Part shown: piece after piece, positions 1 to 7,265 of the stretch | Position numbering within the stretch: position 1 is the first letter of the stretch | How the letters are laid out: every line of letters begins with the position of its first letter | Origin: Flavobacteriaceae bacterium | Lineage (GTDB): Bacteria; Bacteroidota; Bacteroidia; Flavobacteriales; Flavobacteriaceae | Assembly (NCBI GenBank): GCA_013373385.1 | Contig: JABXHX010000001.1 | Location: forward strand, 1-40,182 | DNA: 40,182 nucleotides | Direction: 5' to 3' | Made by a program: the position numbers and the translations under genes | The notes under the pieces: generated by a model | What the model was told of the DNA's origin: nothing | Seen by the model: only the letters and a program-made list of their open reading frames with translations | Database searches by the model: none

Positions 1-28
1 AAACAAAATAAAAGTGCTCTTTTTTTAT

Positions 29-36
29 TAGATTTG
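29..36 (+). promoter_or_regulatory. Candidate -7 box for the T2SS-like operon
   Basis: TAGATTTG matches the Bacteroidota -7 consensus TAnnTTTG and lies 17 bases before the TTG start of the prepilin peptidase gene. Only 28 bases of the window precede it and no TTTG -33 element is visible there. Promoter identity is inferred from the motif and its position. Confidence 0.4.
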
Positions 37-53
37 TGTAAAACTTTTAAAAA

Positions 54-536
54 TTGCAAGTAATACCTATTGTTTTATTAATTATATTTCTCTGTCTAAT
101 TACCTATCAAGATTTTAACCAAAGAAAAGTGACGTTGTTACTTTTTCCTCTAATTCTTATCATTGGAGGATATGTTCAAATTACCAACCAAACAGTAGAA
201 TTGTATTTGCTATTTACAGCCTATAATCTTAGTTTTATATCAATACTTTTACTTATACTCTATTTATATACAAAGATTCAAATGAAAAAGAAACTAAGCA
301 AATCATTGGGCTTGGGAGATGTGCTTTTTTTTCTTTTTTTAGGAGTGAGTTTTCCTACAGCAACCTTTTTAGTTTTATTCTCAGGATCATTAGTGTTTTC
401 TTTGCTAGTATTTTTGCTATTAAAACCAATACTAAAAGAAAAAACAGTACCCTTAGCAGGATTACAATCATTGTTTTTAACTCTGGTATTAATTGTTAAT
501 TCATTTTTTAACTTTGTTGACTTATATCAAATCTAA
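54..536 (+). CDS. Short prepilin peptidase (A24 family, no methylase domain)
   Basis: A polytopic inner-membrane aspartyl protease expected to remove the leader peptides of the pseudopilins encoded nearby. The sequence shows the two family hallmarks: a catalytic Asp (D20) just after the first membrane segment, and the GLGD motif at residues 86-89 with the second catalytic Asp D89. Hydrophobic segments fill most of the 160 residues. PilD/GspO proteins of Proteobacteria are usually around 260-290 residues and carry an N-terminal cytoplasmic methyltransferase domain with paired cysteines. That domain is absent here, so N-methylation of pseudopilins is doubtful. The start is TTG, because an in-frame stop lies at 48-50 and no ATG precedes D20. 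It is the first gene of the rightward operon, 10 bp before gspE. The family call is secure; substrate assignment is from context. Confidence 0.82.
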   Translation: MQVIPIVLLIIFLCLITYQDFNQRKVTLLLFPLILIIGGYVQITNQTVELYLLFTAYNLSFISILLLILYLYTKIQMKKKLSKSLGLGDVLFFLFLGVSFPTATFLVLFSGSLVFSLLVFLLLKPILKEKTVPLAGLQSLFLTLVLIVNSFFNFVDLYQI

Positions 537-546
537 TCCTAAATAG

Positions 547-1950
547 ATGTTCCAACTAGCAACTTCATTAACACAAAAGATCAGTTCAGAATTGGCATTT
601 CAATATCGAATTGTTCCTATTGAAGTTATCGGTGATATTATAAAGTTTAAAACTGATGCTACCGATATAAAACTACTACAACAAGAATTAGAAATCGTCT
701 TAGGTTATAAGGTTGAGTTAGAAAGGGATATTGAAAAAAATATTGAACAATATTTACTAAGTAATTACAGAAAAAGAGAAAAGAAAAATCAAGTTTCGTC
801 ATTAAGCTTTACTGATGATTTTCTGATGAATATGCTACACGAAGCAAAAGAAATTGGCAGTAGTGATATCCATTTTGAGGCTTTTGAAAATATACAGAGA
901 GTTCGTTTTAGAATTGATGGAAAACTTATTGAGAAATATCTAATTTCGAAAGAAGAATATCCAAAAATTATCAATAGAATTAAAATCATGGCAAGTCTGG
1001 ATATTTCTGAAAAGAGGCTTCCTCAAGATGGAAGAATCAATTTATCTACAGAAACAGAAGACTTTGATATTCGTGTATCCAGCTTACCAACATTACATGG
1101 AGAGAAATTAGTATTACGTATTCTTACAAAAAATGGATTGGTATCTAATTTAGATGAGCTAGGTTTTACTGATCAAGAATTAGAAGTATATCTGACCTCT
1201 GTAAAAAGACCTAATGGGATTATCCTTATTTCTGGACCTACAGGTTCAGGAAAAACAACAACATTGTACGCAACTCTTAAATTACTCAATAGAACCGACA
1301 CCAATATTTTAACCATTGAAGATCCAATAGAGTATACATTAGAAGGAATAAACCAAGTACAACTGAAAGAAAATATTGGTTTGGATTTTGCTAGTACGCT
1401 ACGAACATTTCTCCGACAAGATCCAGATATCATAATGGTTGGAGAAATAAGGGATGCAAAAACAGCGAATATGGCAATAAGAGCTGCTCTTACTGGTCAT
1501 TTAGTACTATCAACAATCCACACAAATTCTGCTTGGACTACCATATCTAGATTGATTGATATGAAGATTCCTCCTTTTTTAATTGCCAGTACTTTAAATG
1601 TAAGTGTGGCACAAAGATTAGTCCGTAAATTATGCATACATTGTAAAGAAGAGGTAGCTATACAACAAGAAGACTTTCCAAAGGGCTTTATCAGTTCGGT
1701 AAGCATACATAAACATTTCAAAGCAGTAGGTTGTAAAGAGTGCTATCACACGGGGTATAAAGGAAGAAAAGCAATCTATGAGATAATCCCAATTGACAAA
1801 GAATTGGTTGAAAATATTGAGAGTAAAAAAGTTGAAATACATACCTATTTGCAAGAACATAACATCGCTACATTAAAAGATAATGCCTTATCTTTAGTGA
1901 TTCAAGGAATTACTTCTATCGAAGAAGTTTATAGTTTATTAAATGAATAA
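547..1950 (+). CDS. gspE: GspE/PilB-family assembly ATPase
   Basis: A cytoplasmic hexameric ATPase that powers pseudopilus or pilus assembly. It has a short N-terminal domain (about 1-75) followed by the RecA-like ATPase. Visible motifs are Walker A GPTGSGKTT at 230-238, the Asp box around 252-263 (LTIEDPIEY), Walker B with DIIMVGEIRD at 294-303, and the His box around 314-327. Paired cysteines C363/C366 and C396/C399 form the zinc-binding C-terminal subdomain typical of the GspE/PilB assembly ATPases and absent from PilT retraction ATPases. At 467 residues it is shorter than many PilB proteins because the N-terminal domain is reduced. No PilT homologue is seen in the window, which favours a secretion-type or non-retracting system. 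It overlaps the next gene by 8 bp, suggesting translational coupling. Confidence 0.93.
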   Translation: MFQLATSLTQKISSELAFQYRIVPIEVIGDIIKFKTDATDIKLLQQELEIVLGYKVELERDIEKNIEQYLLSNYRKREKKNQVSSLSFTDDFLMNMLHEAKEIGSSDIHFEAFENIQRVRFRIDGKLIEKYLISKEEYPKIINRIKIMASLDISEKRLPQDGRINLSTETEDFDIRVSSLPTLHGEKLVLRILTKNGLVSNLDELGFTDQELEVYLTSVKRPNGIILISGPTGSGKTTTLYATLKLLNRTDTNILTIEDPIEYTLEGINQVQLKENIGLDFASTLRTFLRQDPDIIMVGEIRDAKTANMAIRAALTGHLVLSTIHTNSAWTTISRLIDMKIPPFLIASTLNVSVAQRLVRKLCIHCKEEVAIQQEDFPKGFISSVSIHKHFKAVGCKECYHTGYKGRKAIYEIIPIDKELVENIESKKVEIHTYLQEHNIATLKDNALSLVIQGITSIEEVYSLLNE

Positions 1951-2392
1951 GAAAGTAAAAACATACCTACTCTTTGCTATTGTTGTTTGTATATGGGGAT
2001 TGATAGGCTACAACATCTATTCCTATTCAAACCCAACACTTGAAGCAACTAAACCAAGTGCAATAAAAACCAATTTCAAGATAAAGAAAAGTACGAATCC
2101 AAAAGTTTTAGAAATAGCCAATTATAGAGATCCTTTTTTAGGTAAAATTGTTTATACAAAAAAGAAAACAACTAACAAGCAACCAGTTCCCAAGATTCCT
2201 TTTCCTTCTGTTATCTATCATGGTTTGGTTACTGGCAATAAGGCTAAATCTTATATCATTAGTGTAAATAATCAACAAGAAATTTTTAAAATAGGAAGTA
2301 CTTTTAATCAAATAAGATTAATTTCTGCTAATGCAAAAAAAGTTGTTGTAGAGTTTCAAGGAGTTACCAAACATATTCAAAAGCAACAATAA
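1943..2392 (+). CDS. GspC/PilP-like periplasmic connector
   Basis: A 149-residue bitopic protein with one N-terminal membrane segment (about 8-24), a low-complexity Lys/Thr/Pro linker, and a small beta-rich C-terminal domain (about 86-145). The YRDPF motif at 61-65 followed by a G-L-(V) strand resembles the entry to the homology-region domain of GspC and PilP, which links the inner-membrane platform to the secretin. Assignment rests on this motif, topology and position between gspE and the pseudopilins. Pairwise identity to proteobacterial GspC is expected to be low. It overlaps gspE by 8 bp and its TAA shares a base with the ATG of the next gene (TAATG), so the genes are probably translated together. 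Confidence 0.6.
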   Translation: MNKKVKTYLLFAIVVCIWGLIGYNIYSYSNPTLEATKPSAIKTNFKIKKSTNPKVLEIANYRDPFLGKIVYTKKKTTNKQPVPKIPFPSVIYHGLVTGNKAKSYIISVNNQQEIFKIGSTFNQIRLISANAKKVVVEFQGVTKHIQKQQ

Positions 2393-3630
2393 TGTTCCTT
2401 TTTAAAAGAATAAAAGCAAGTTCTTTACAAATGGTACTCGTAGTTTCTGTAGTCATCTTATTGCTACTTCTTTCATTTATTCTATTTGTATATGTTCAAA
2501 AAAGAATTGGTGTAAAGTATTCTAACTTTAAAGAAAGTGTTTATTTAAATCATCAAGTTTTTGACTATTTAAAAAATAATGATGTTCCCTATGGGAATAA
2601 GAATTCAATAGATTTTTTTAATTCGGAAAATCAATACGTCACAATTGTAAAAAAGCAATGGGGAATTTTTGAATTATTTGGAGTGACAACGAAGGTAGGT
2701 AAAGAAGTTTTTCATAAAAATGCTTTAGTCGGTTACACAACTAAAAATAGAAATGCATTGTATTTGAGTGATAAATTTCAACCTTTAATAGTTGTTGGTA
2801 ATACAACAATTAGAGGGAATGCTTTATTGCCTAGTAGAGGAGTTAATAGTGGAAATATTGCAGGTGTTTCTTACAATAAGAGTCAGTTTATATATGGTGA
2901 AATTTTTCAAAGTGAATCAACCTTGCCAAGGTTATTTCATAAAGAAAAAATCCAAGAGTTTTTAAGTACATATACAAGAGATACAATCACCAATTTTAAT
3001 TTGGATATAACGGAACAGTTGGATAACAGTTTTCATAAAAAAACGAACGTATTTCAAAAAAATGGAGCAATACATCTTTCAGAAGTATCTCTTAAAGGAA
3101 ATATTATTATTGAGTCAGATACACTTATTAAAATTGATGCTTCAGCAAAACTAGAAGATGTAATTTTAATAGCTCCAAAAGTTGAAATCACACAAGGATT
3201 TAAAGGTAATGTACAGGTATTTGCAACTAAAACAATTACTATTTCTAGTAATTGCCTTTTAAACTACCCAACTTCTCTTATAGTTTTTGATACCAGTGAG
3301 GATGCAACGATAAAAATTTCAGAAGCGTCTATAGTAAAAGGAATAGTAGGGCATTTTAAACAAAACTCTGAAAAGACAAACTATAAATCGAGTGTATTAC
3401 TCGATAAAAATGCTACCTTATTTGGCGAGTTATACAGCATGGGAAATGTTGAATTACTAGGAACAGTAAATGGTTCTGTTTATGCAAATTCATTTATTGC
3501 AAATCAGTTTGGAAGTATCTATATCAATCATATTTATAACGGAACAATAGATGCTGAAAAATTACCCAAACAGTATGCTGGTTTATCAATGCAAAACGGA
3601 ATAAAAAATGTTGCTAAATGGTTAGACTAA
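2392..3630 (+). CDS. Large pseudopilin-like protein with beta-solenoid domain (GspK position)
   Basis: A 412-residue protein of unusual architecture. Its N-terminus is pilin-like: a basic leader ending at Ala9, then Ser-Ser-Leu-Gln-Met and a hydrophobic helix to about residue 34. Position +5 of the predicted mature protein is Met instead of Glu, as in GspK-type tip subunits, which also lack Glu5. The C-terminal part (about 130-395) is rich in short strands with regularly spaced Val/Ile/Leu and Gly/Asn turns, resembling polymer-forming (bactofilin-like) or right-handed beta-helix folds. It is the largest pseudopilin in the operon and is followed by two minor ones, matching the place of GspK. 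Function as a tip or adhesive subunit is inference; no enzymatic motif is visible. It overlaps the next gene by 13 bp. Confidence 0.6.
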   Translation: MFLFKRIKASSLQMVLVVSVVILLLLLSFILFVYVQKRIGVKYSNFKESVYLNHQVFDYLKNNDVPYGNKNSIDFFNSENQYVTIVKKQWGIFELFGVTTKVGKEVFHKNALVGYTTKNRNALYLSDKFQPLIVVGNTTIRGNALLPSRGVNSGNIAGVSYNKSQFIYGEIFQSESTLPRLFHKEKIQEFLSTYTRDTITNFNLDITEQLDNSFHKKTNVFQKNGAIHLSEVSLKGNIIIESDTLIKIDASAKLEDVILIAPKVEITQGFKGNVQVFATKTITISSNCLLNYPTSLIVFDTSEDATIKISEASIVKGIVGHFKQNSEKTNYKSSVLLDKNATLFGELYSMGNVELLGTVNGSVYANSFIANQFGSIYINHIYNGTIDAEKLPKQYAGLSMQNGIKNVAKWLD

Positions 3631-3971
3631 AAAGAATTTTATATTACAACATTAAAGCATCTTCTATTACAGAAACAATAGTAGCAACGTCAATAATTGT
3701 TATTGTTTTCTCTATAGCCATATTTTCAATACATACTATTTTAAAAAACTCTATAGAAAGTAGTACTTCAGAAATAGAAACAGAAATTCATAAAATTACG
3801 TACCAAAATAGATATAATAAATTGAAAGTCCCAACAAGTTTAGAAGTAGACAATTGGATAATCCATGCTTCAGAATCTAAAAAAGAAAATATCAATTTAT
3901 TATTCTTTGAAGCAACTAGCAAATTATCAAAAAAGAAATTAACTAAAACTATTATTTCTAATGAAGATTAA
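3618..3971 (+). CDS. Minor pseudopilin (class III signal, Ala at -1)
   Basis: A 117-residue protein with a pilin-like N-terminus: a 14-residue basic leader ending in Ala14, mature start Ser-Ser-Ile-Thr-Glu with Glu at +5 (E19), then about 20 hydrophobic residues. The remainder is a short helical and charged region with little of the beta-sheet head seen in major pilins. It lies between the beta-solenoid protein and another minor pseudopilin and overlaps both (13 and 11 bp), so it is probably a GspI- or GspH-type minor subunit. Which one cannot be decided from sequence. Processing by the peptidase encoded at 54-536 is inferred. Confidence 0.65.
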   Translation: MVRLKRILYYNIKASSITETIVATSIIVIVFSIAIFSIHTILKNSIESSTSEIETEIHKITYQNRYNKLKVPTSLEVDNWIIHASESKKENINLLFFEATSKLSKKKLTKTIISNED

Positions 3972-4425
3972 AAAAGTAGATGCATTCACACTGAGCGAAC
4001 TTTTAGTTGTATTAGTTATTTCGGGAATTGTTATTTCAATTACTTTTTTGGCTTTGCAAATGGTGCAGAAGCAACTCAAAGAAATACAAGTAAATTATAG
4101 AGATCAACAGGAAATTCAATTATTTGAAAGAGTTATAGTTAATGACTTAAATACTAGAAAAGCTATTTTTAAGAAAGAGGAAAATCATCTAATTTTTTAT
4201 GGAATGAATGATTCTATTTCCTATACATTTGAAAGAGATTATTTTATTAGAGAAAAAGATACATTTAAGCTAAAAATTGTAAATAAAAAATTTCTTTTAG
4301 ATGCTAAAGAGATTACTAGTGGTCGTTTCGATGCAGCTAGTTTTAAATTTAGTCAATCGTTTAGCACAAAAGAAATATTTGTGTACAGCGTGAAAGATTC
4401 AGAATATTACATGAACCAACAATAA
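3961..4425 (+). CDS. Minor pseudopilin (GspJ/PilW-like N-terminus)
   Basis: A 154-residue protein with a clear class III signal: leader MKIKKVDA, then mature FTLSELLVVLVISGIVI with Glu at +5 (E13) and a Leu/Val-rich helix. This matches the Pfam-type N-methylation motif except that Ala replaces Gly at -1. The C-terminal about 115 residues are predicted alpha/beta and include a short repeat of Phe/Ser-rich strands near the end. Position immediately before gspF and after another minor pseudopilin suggests a GspJ-like role in the tip complex. Its TAA overlaps the ATG of gspF by one base. Confidence 0.75.
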   Translation: MKIKKVDAFTLSELLVVLVISGIVISITFLALQMVQKQLKEIQVNYRDQQEIQLFERVIVNDLNTRKAIFKKEENHLIFYGMNDSISYTFERDYFIREKDTFKLKIVNKKFLLDAKEITSGRFDAASFKFSQSFSTKEIFVYSVKDSEYYMNQQ

Positions 4426-5561
4426 TGGCATTTCAGTTAGACAACATACCTAAGAAACAATTACAGAAACAACCCAAAAAAGTTGATACAAACTCATTGC
4501 TAAAAAAAGAAATTCATTTGTTTGGCTCGTCTTTTTCTAACAAGAAAAAAGAAGCTTTTTATATAGAATTAAATGTGTTGTTAGAAGCTGGGTTAACCTT
4601 AAAAGATGCTTTGAGTCTAGCAATTGAAGAACAAAAGAAAGAACCAGACAAAAAGCGGATAACTTCAATTGTAAACGATTTAATTGAAGGGAAAAGTTTT
4701 GCCGAGTCGATTAAGAAACATAAAGAGTTTTCATTATACGAATATTATTCTATAAAAATTGGAGAAGAAACAGGAACTATTCAACAAATTACTAAAGAGT
4801 TAGGGGATTTTTTTAAAAGGAAGAATGAACAACGAAGAGTTATTGTTAGTGCACTTTCCTATCCCGCAGTTGTTTTGCTAACGGCATTAATAGCAGTGTT
4901 TTTTATGTTAAAGTTTGTAGTGCCAATGTTTGCAGATATTTTTAAGCAAAACAAGGTTGAGTTACCTTGGATAACAAAAGTGATATTATCTGCTTCTCAA
5001 ATGTTTCAGCAATATTATTTAATAGGATTGTTTGTTATAGTATCAATCTTTTTGTTTATTAGATTAAGTAGAAAAAAAACATGGTATAAAAAAGCCACAT
5101 CTAGAATTGTAGCAAGAATTCCTTTTGTAGGTGAGTTTATAAGAAAAGTTCGAATTGCTCAGTTTACTCAAGCATTAACCTTACTTACAAGTGCAAAAGT
5201 ACCTTTGTTAAACGGGATTAAATTGACTATTAAAATGGTAGATTATTATCCATTGCAAATTGCCTTATCTGCTGTAGAAAAAGATATTTTAGTTGGAAAA
5301 AGTTTACATGAGAGTATTCAAAGTCATAAGGTGTTTGATTCTAAAATGAAATCATTGGTTAAAGTAGCTGAACAAACCAACCAAAACGAAACTATTTTTC
5401 AACGACTAACAGATCAATACAACCAAGAAATTGAGTATCAATCTAAAATGATTAGTGCCACTATTGAACCGCTAATTATACTTTTTTTAGGCGGTATTGT
5501 TGCTCTAATACTTATTGCGATGTATATGCCAATGTTTAAGTTAAGTACAGTTATTGGGTAG
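4425..5561 (+). CDS. gspF: GspF/PilC-family inner-membrane platform protein
   Basis: The polytopic platform protein that couples the GspE ATPase to pseudopilin extraction from the membrane. The 378-residue sequence holds the two tandem GspF domains (about 43-165 and 243-368). Each starts with a helical bundle carrying the LLxAGLxLxDAL-type segment (around 51-63 and 253-266). The three expected membrane segments lie near 145-168, 197-213 and 347-368. A Lys/Gln-rich N-terminal tail precedes domain one. It is the last gene of the rightward unit; its stop is 5 bp from the stop of the oppositely oriented gspM-like gene, with no hairpin between them. Confidence 0.92.
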   Translation: MAFQLDNIPKKQLQKQPKKVDTNSLLKKEIHLFGSSFSNKKKEAFYIELNVLLEAGLTLKDALSLAIEEQKKEPDKKRITSIVNDLIEGKSFAESIKKHKEFSLYEYYSIKIGEETGTIQQITKELGDFFKRKNEQRRVIVSALSYPAVVLLTALIAVFFMLKFVVPMFADIFKQNKVELPWITKVILSASQMFQQYYLIGLFVIVSIFLFIRLSRKKTWYKKATSRIVARIPFVGEFIRKVRIAQFTQALTLLTSAKVPLLNGIKLTIKMVDYYPLQIALSAVEKDILVGKSLHESIQSHKVFDSKMKSLVKVAEQTNQNETIFQRLTDQYNQEIEYQSKMISATIEPLIILFLGGIVALILIAMYMPMFKLSTVIG

Positions 5562-5566
5562 CATCT

Positions 5567-6082
5567 TTATCCGCCCATTTTTTGTAATAAGATTTTACAG
5601 CTTAAGAATTTAGCACGTGTAGTAACGTTCGTTTTCTTTTCAAAATCAATAGAAATGAGTTTACCTAATTGCAGTTGCTCTAACTCGTTAATCATTTTTA
5701 AAATAGAAATAAAATCCCCTCTTACCTCAAACGAGTAAGTTTTTAGCTTTGTAATAGTTGTTTTTAATTCGTGTGGTTTATTAAATGCTAAAATTTGAAG
5801 ATGATACTTATTAGCAAATGAAGTAATGCTTTTTAATAGACTCTGTTGAAAGGAATTATCTATCGATAAATTGTAGTTATTTAATATAGTATCTAATGTT
5901 TTCTCTTCTGTCTGAAGTTGATATATAGTAGTTGAAATATTATTGAGCGTTTCTTGTTCTGATTTTAGTTTAGAGACTACCTTTTTGGTTTCAATTGTTT
6001 TTGCTATCGTAAATTTATAGATAACAATTATCAAAATTAAAAATCCAACAATTAAGACTTTATTTTTAAGTGATAGCTTCAT
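5567..6082 (-). CDS. PilO/GspM-like inner-membrane protein
   Basis: A 171-residue bitopic protein with a short cytoplasmic tail, a membrane helix at about 8-25, a coiled-coil stretch (about 28-75) and a small alpha/beta C-terminal domain (about 85-168). This is the layout of PilO and GspM, which pair with PilN or GspL to form the periplasmic part of the assembly platform. Sequence identity is too low to name it from sequence alone. The call depends on topology and on its place one base downstream of the gspL-like gene. It is the last gene of the leftward unit. Confidence 0.6.
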   Translation of the reverse strand: MKLSLKNKVLIVGFLILIIVIYKFTIAKTIETKKVVSKLKSEQETLNNISTTIYQLQTEEKTLDTILNNYNLSIDNSFQQSLLKSITSFANKYHLQILAFNKPHELKTTITKLKTYSFEVRGDFISILKMINELEQLQLGKLISIDFEKKTNVTTRAKFLSCKILLQKMGG

Positions 6083-6083
6083 A

Positions 6084-7265
6084 TCAATCTTTAATTGTTA
6101 TTTCAAATTCAAAATTAGCAACCGAAGACTTCCCTTTTCCATAATTTAACACTACTATTTTTTCAACCCAATCTTCTAGTTCTAATTTAGCAACCCAATT
6201 CGTAAATAAATCATTACTCTTAGAAATTCCATTAATATGAATTTTATTATTCGCAATAATGATTTCTTTATTCTCTCTTATCGTATTCTTAATTGGTTGA
6301 AACACTAATTTTGTCAGTTGTATCTTGTTAGGAACCGATTGACCAATAGTATTAATGATCCAACTAGTCTTTGTTTCGGAAAGAGAATACATACTATTTA
6401 CAAGTGCTGCTTTTTTATCAACTCTGTTTTTAATACTTGTCAATTCATTTTTTTGATTGCTCTTGGCTAAAACTACATTGTTTAGATTTGTTGCTTTTCT
6501 ATGTAGATTGCTGAAAAATATAAAATTTACAAGTAAGATTAAAAACAAAACGGACAACCCGCCTTTAATTCCCAGCGAAAAAATTCGTTTGTTTAAATAA
6601 TGTTGCTTGAGTGAATTCTTATATTCTAAATGATTCCCGAGAATATTAGTTGTCTTTAGATAATAAGATAGAATACCAGACAAAGGCAACACAAAATCAT
6701 TTGACACTTCTAAATCATTGATATGATAATTCTTGGCAGGAACTTCCTTTTTTTGAATACTCTCCACTGAGTCATCATTAAAATTAATTTCTGCATTAGA
6801 AGTAGTGGTAGCTTCTTGCTCAAAAAAAGGTGCTAATTCTACTATAGAAAGATTGTGTAATGAAAAATCTATTACAGAAACTCCATTAGACTGATATTGA
6901 TTAACTATAGAATCAACATATTCTTTTCTACAAATAGCTACAAAATGTTTTTGAGGTGTTGATGATACTACTTGATAATAAAACTCCGTTAATTTAATCG
7001 TTGAAAAGGCATTATTAACGATCAGCTCTTTCGTCTTAAATGTACCTTCAATTTGTTTAAACAAAACCTGTTGATTATTTAAAATCAAAAACAAATGTTG
7101 TCCTTTTTTTAGATTTAAAAAGACAGCATCTAGTGATTCTAATTGCTTAGTATTTAAAACTTTTAATTCGTTTTTTTCCTTTTTAAGTTTGAGTATATTA
7201 AAAGTTTTTTCACTGTGTTCTACGGCACAAAATGTATCTCCATATGTTAAAAGTTTTTTAAACAT
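6084..7265 (-). CDS. GspL-like protein (PilM-like plus PilN-like parts)
   Basis: A 393-residue protein with a cytoplasmic region of about 225 residues, one membrane helix at about 234-252 and a periplasmic region of about 140 residues. The layout equals GspL, or a fusion of the cytoplasmic actin-like PilM with the bitopic PilN. The cytoplasmic part shows the expected alternation of strands and helices, but no obvious nucleotide-binding phosphate loops, so ATP binding is uncertain. The periplasmic part begins with a coiled coil and ends in a ferredoxin-like alternation, as in PilN. It sits directly between the secretin gene (stop and start adjacent) and the PilO-like gene, the usual order for this subcomplex. 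The inference is a bridge between the ATPase GspE and the periplasmic ring. Confidence 0.65.
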   Translation of the reverse strand: MFKKLLTYGDTFCAVEHSEKTFNILKLKKEKNELKVLNTKQLESLDAVFLNLKKGQHLFLILNNQQVLFKQIEGTFKTKELIVNNAFSTIKLTEFYYQVVSSTPQKHFVAICRKEYVDSIVNQYQSNGVSVIDFSLHNLSIVELAPFFEQEATTTSNAEINFNDDSVESIQKKEVPAKNYHINDLEVSNDFVLPLSGILSYYLKTTNILGNHLEYKNSLKQHYLNKRIFSLGIKGGLSVLFLILLVNFIFFSNLHRKATNLNNVVLAKSNQKNELTSIKNRVDKKAALVNSMYSLSETKTSWIINTIGQSVPNKIQLTKLVFQPIKNTIRENKEIIIANNKIHINGISKSNDLFTNWVAKLELEDWVEKIVVLNYGKGKSSVANFEFEITIKD

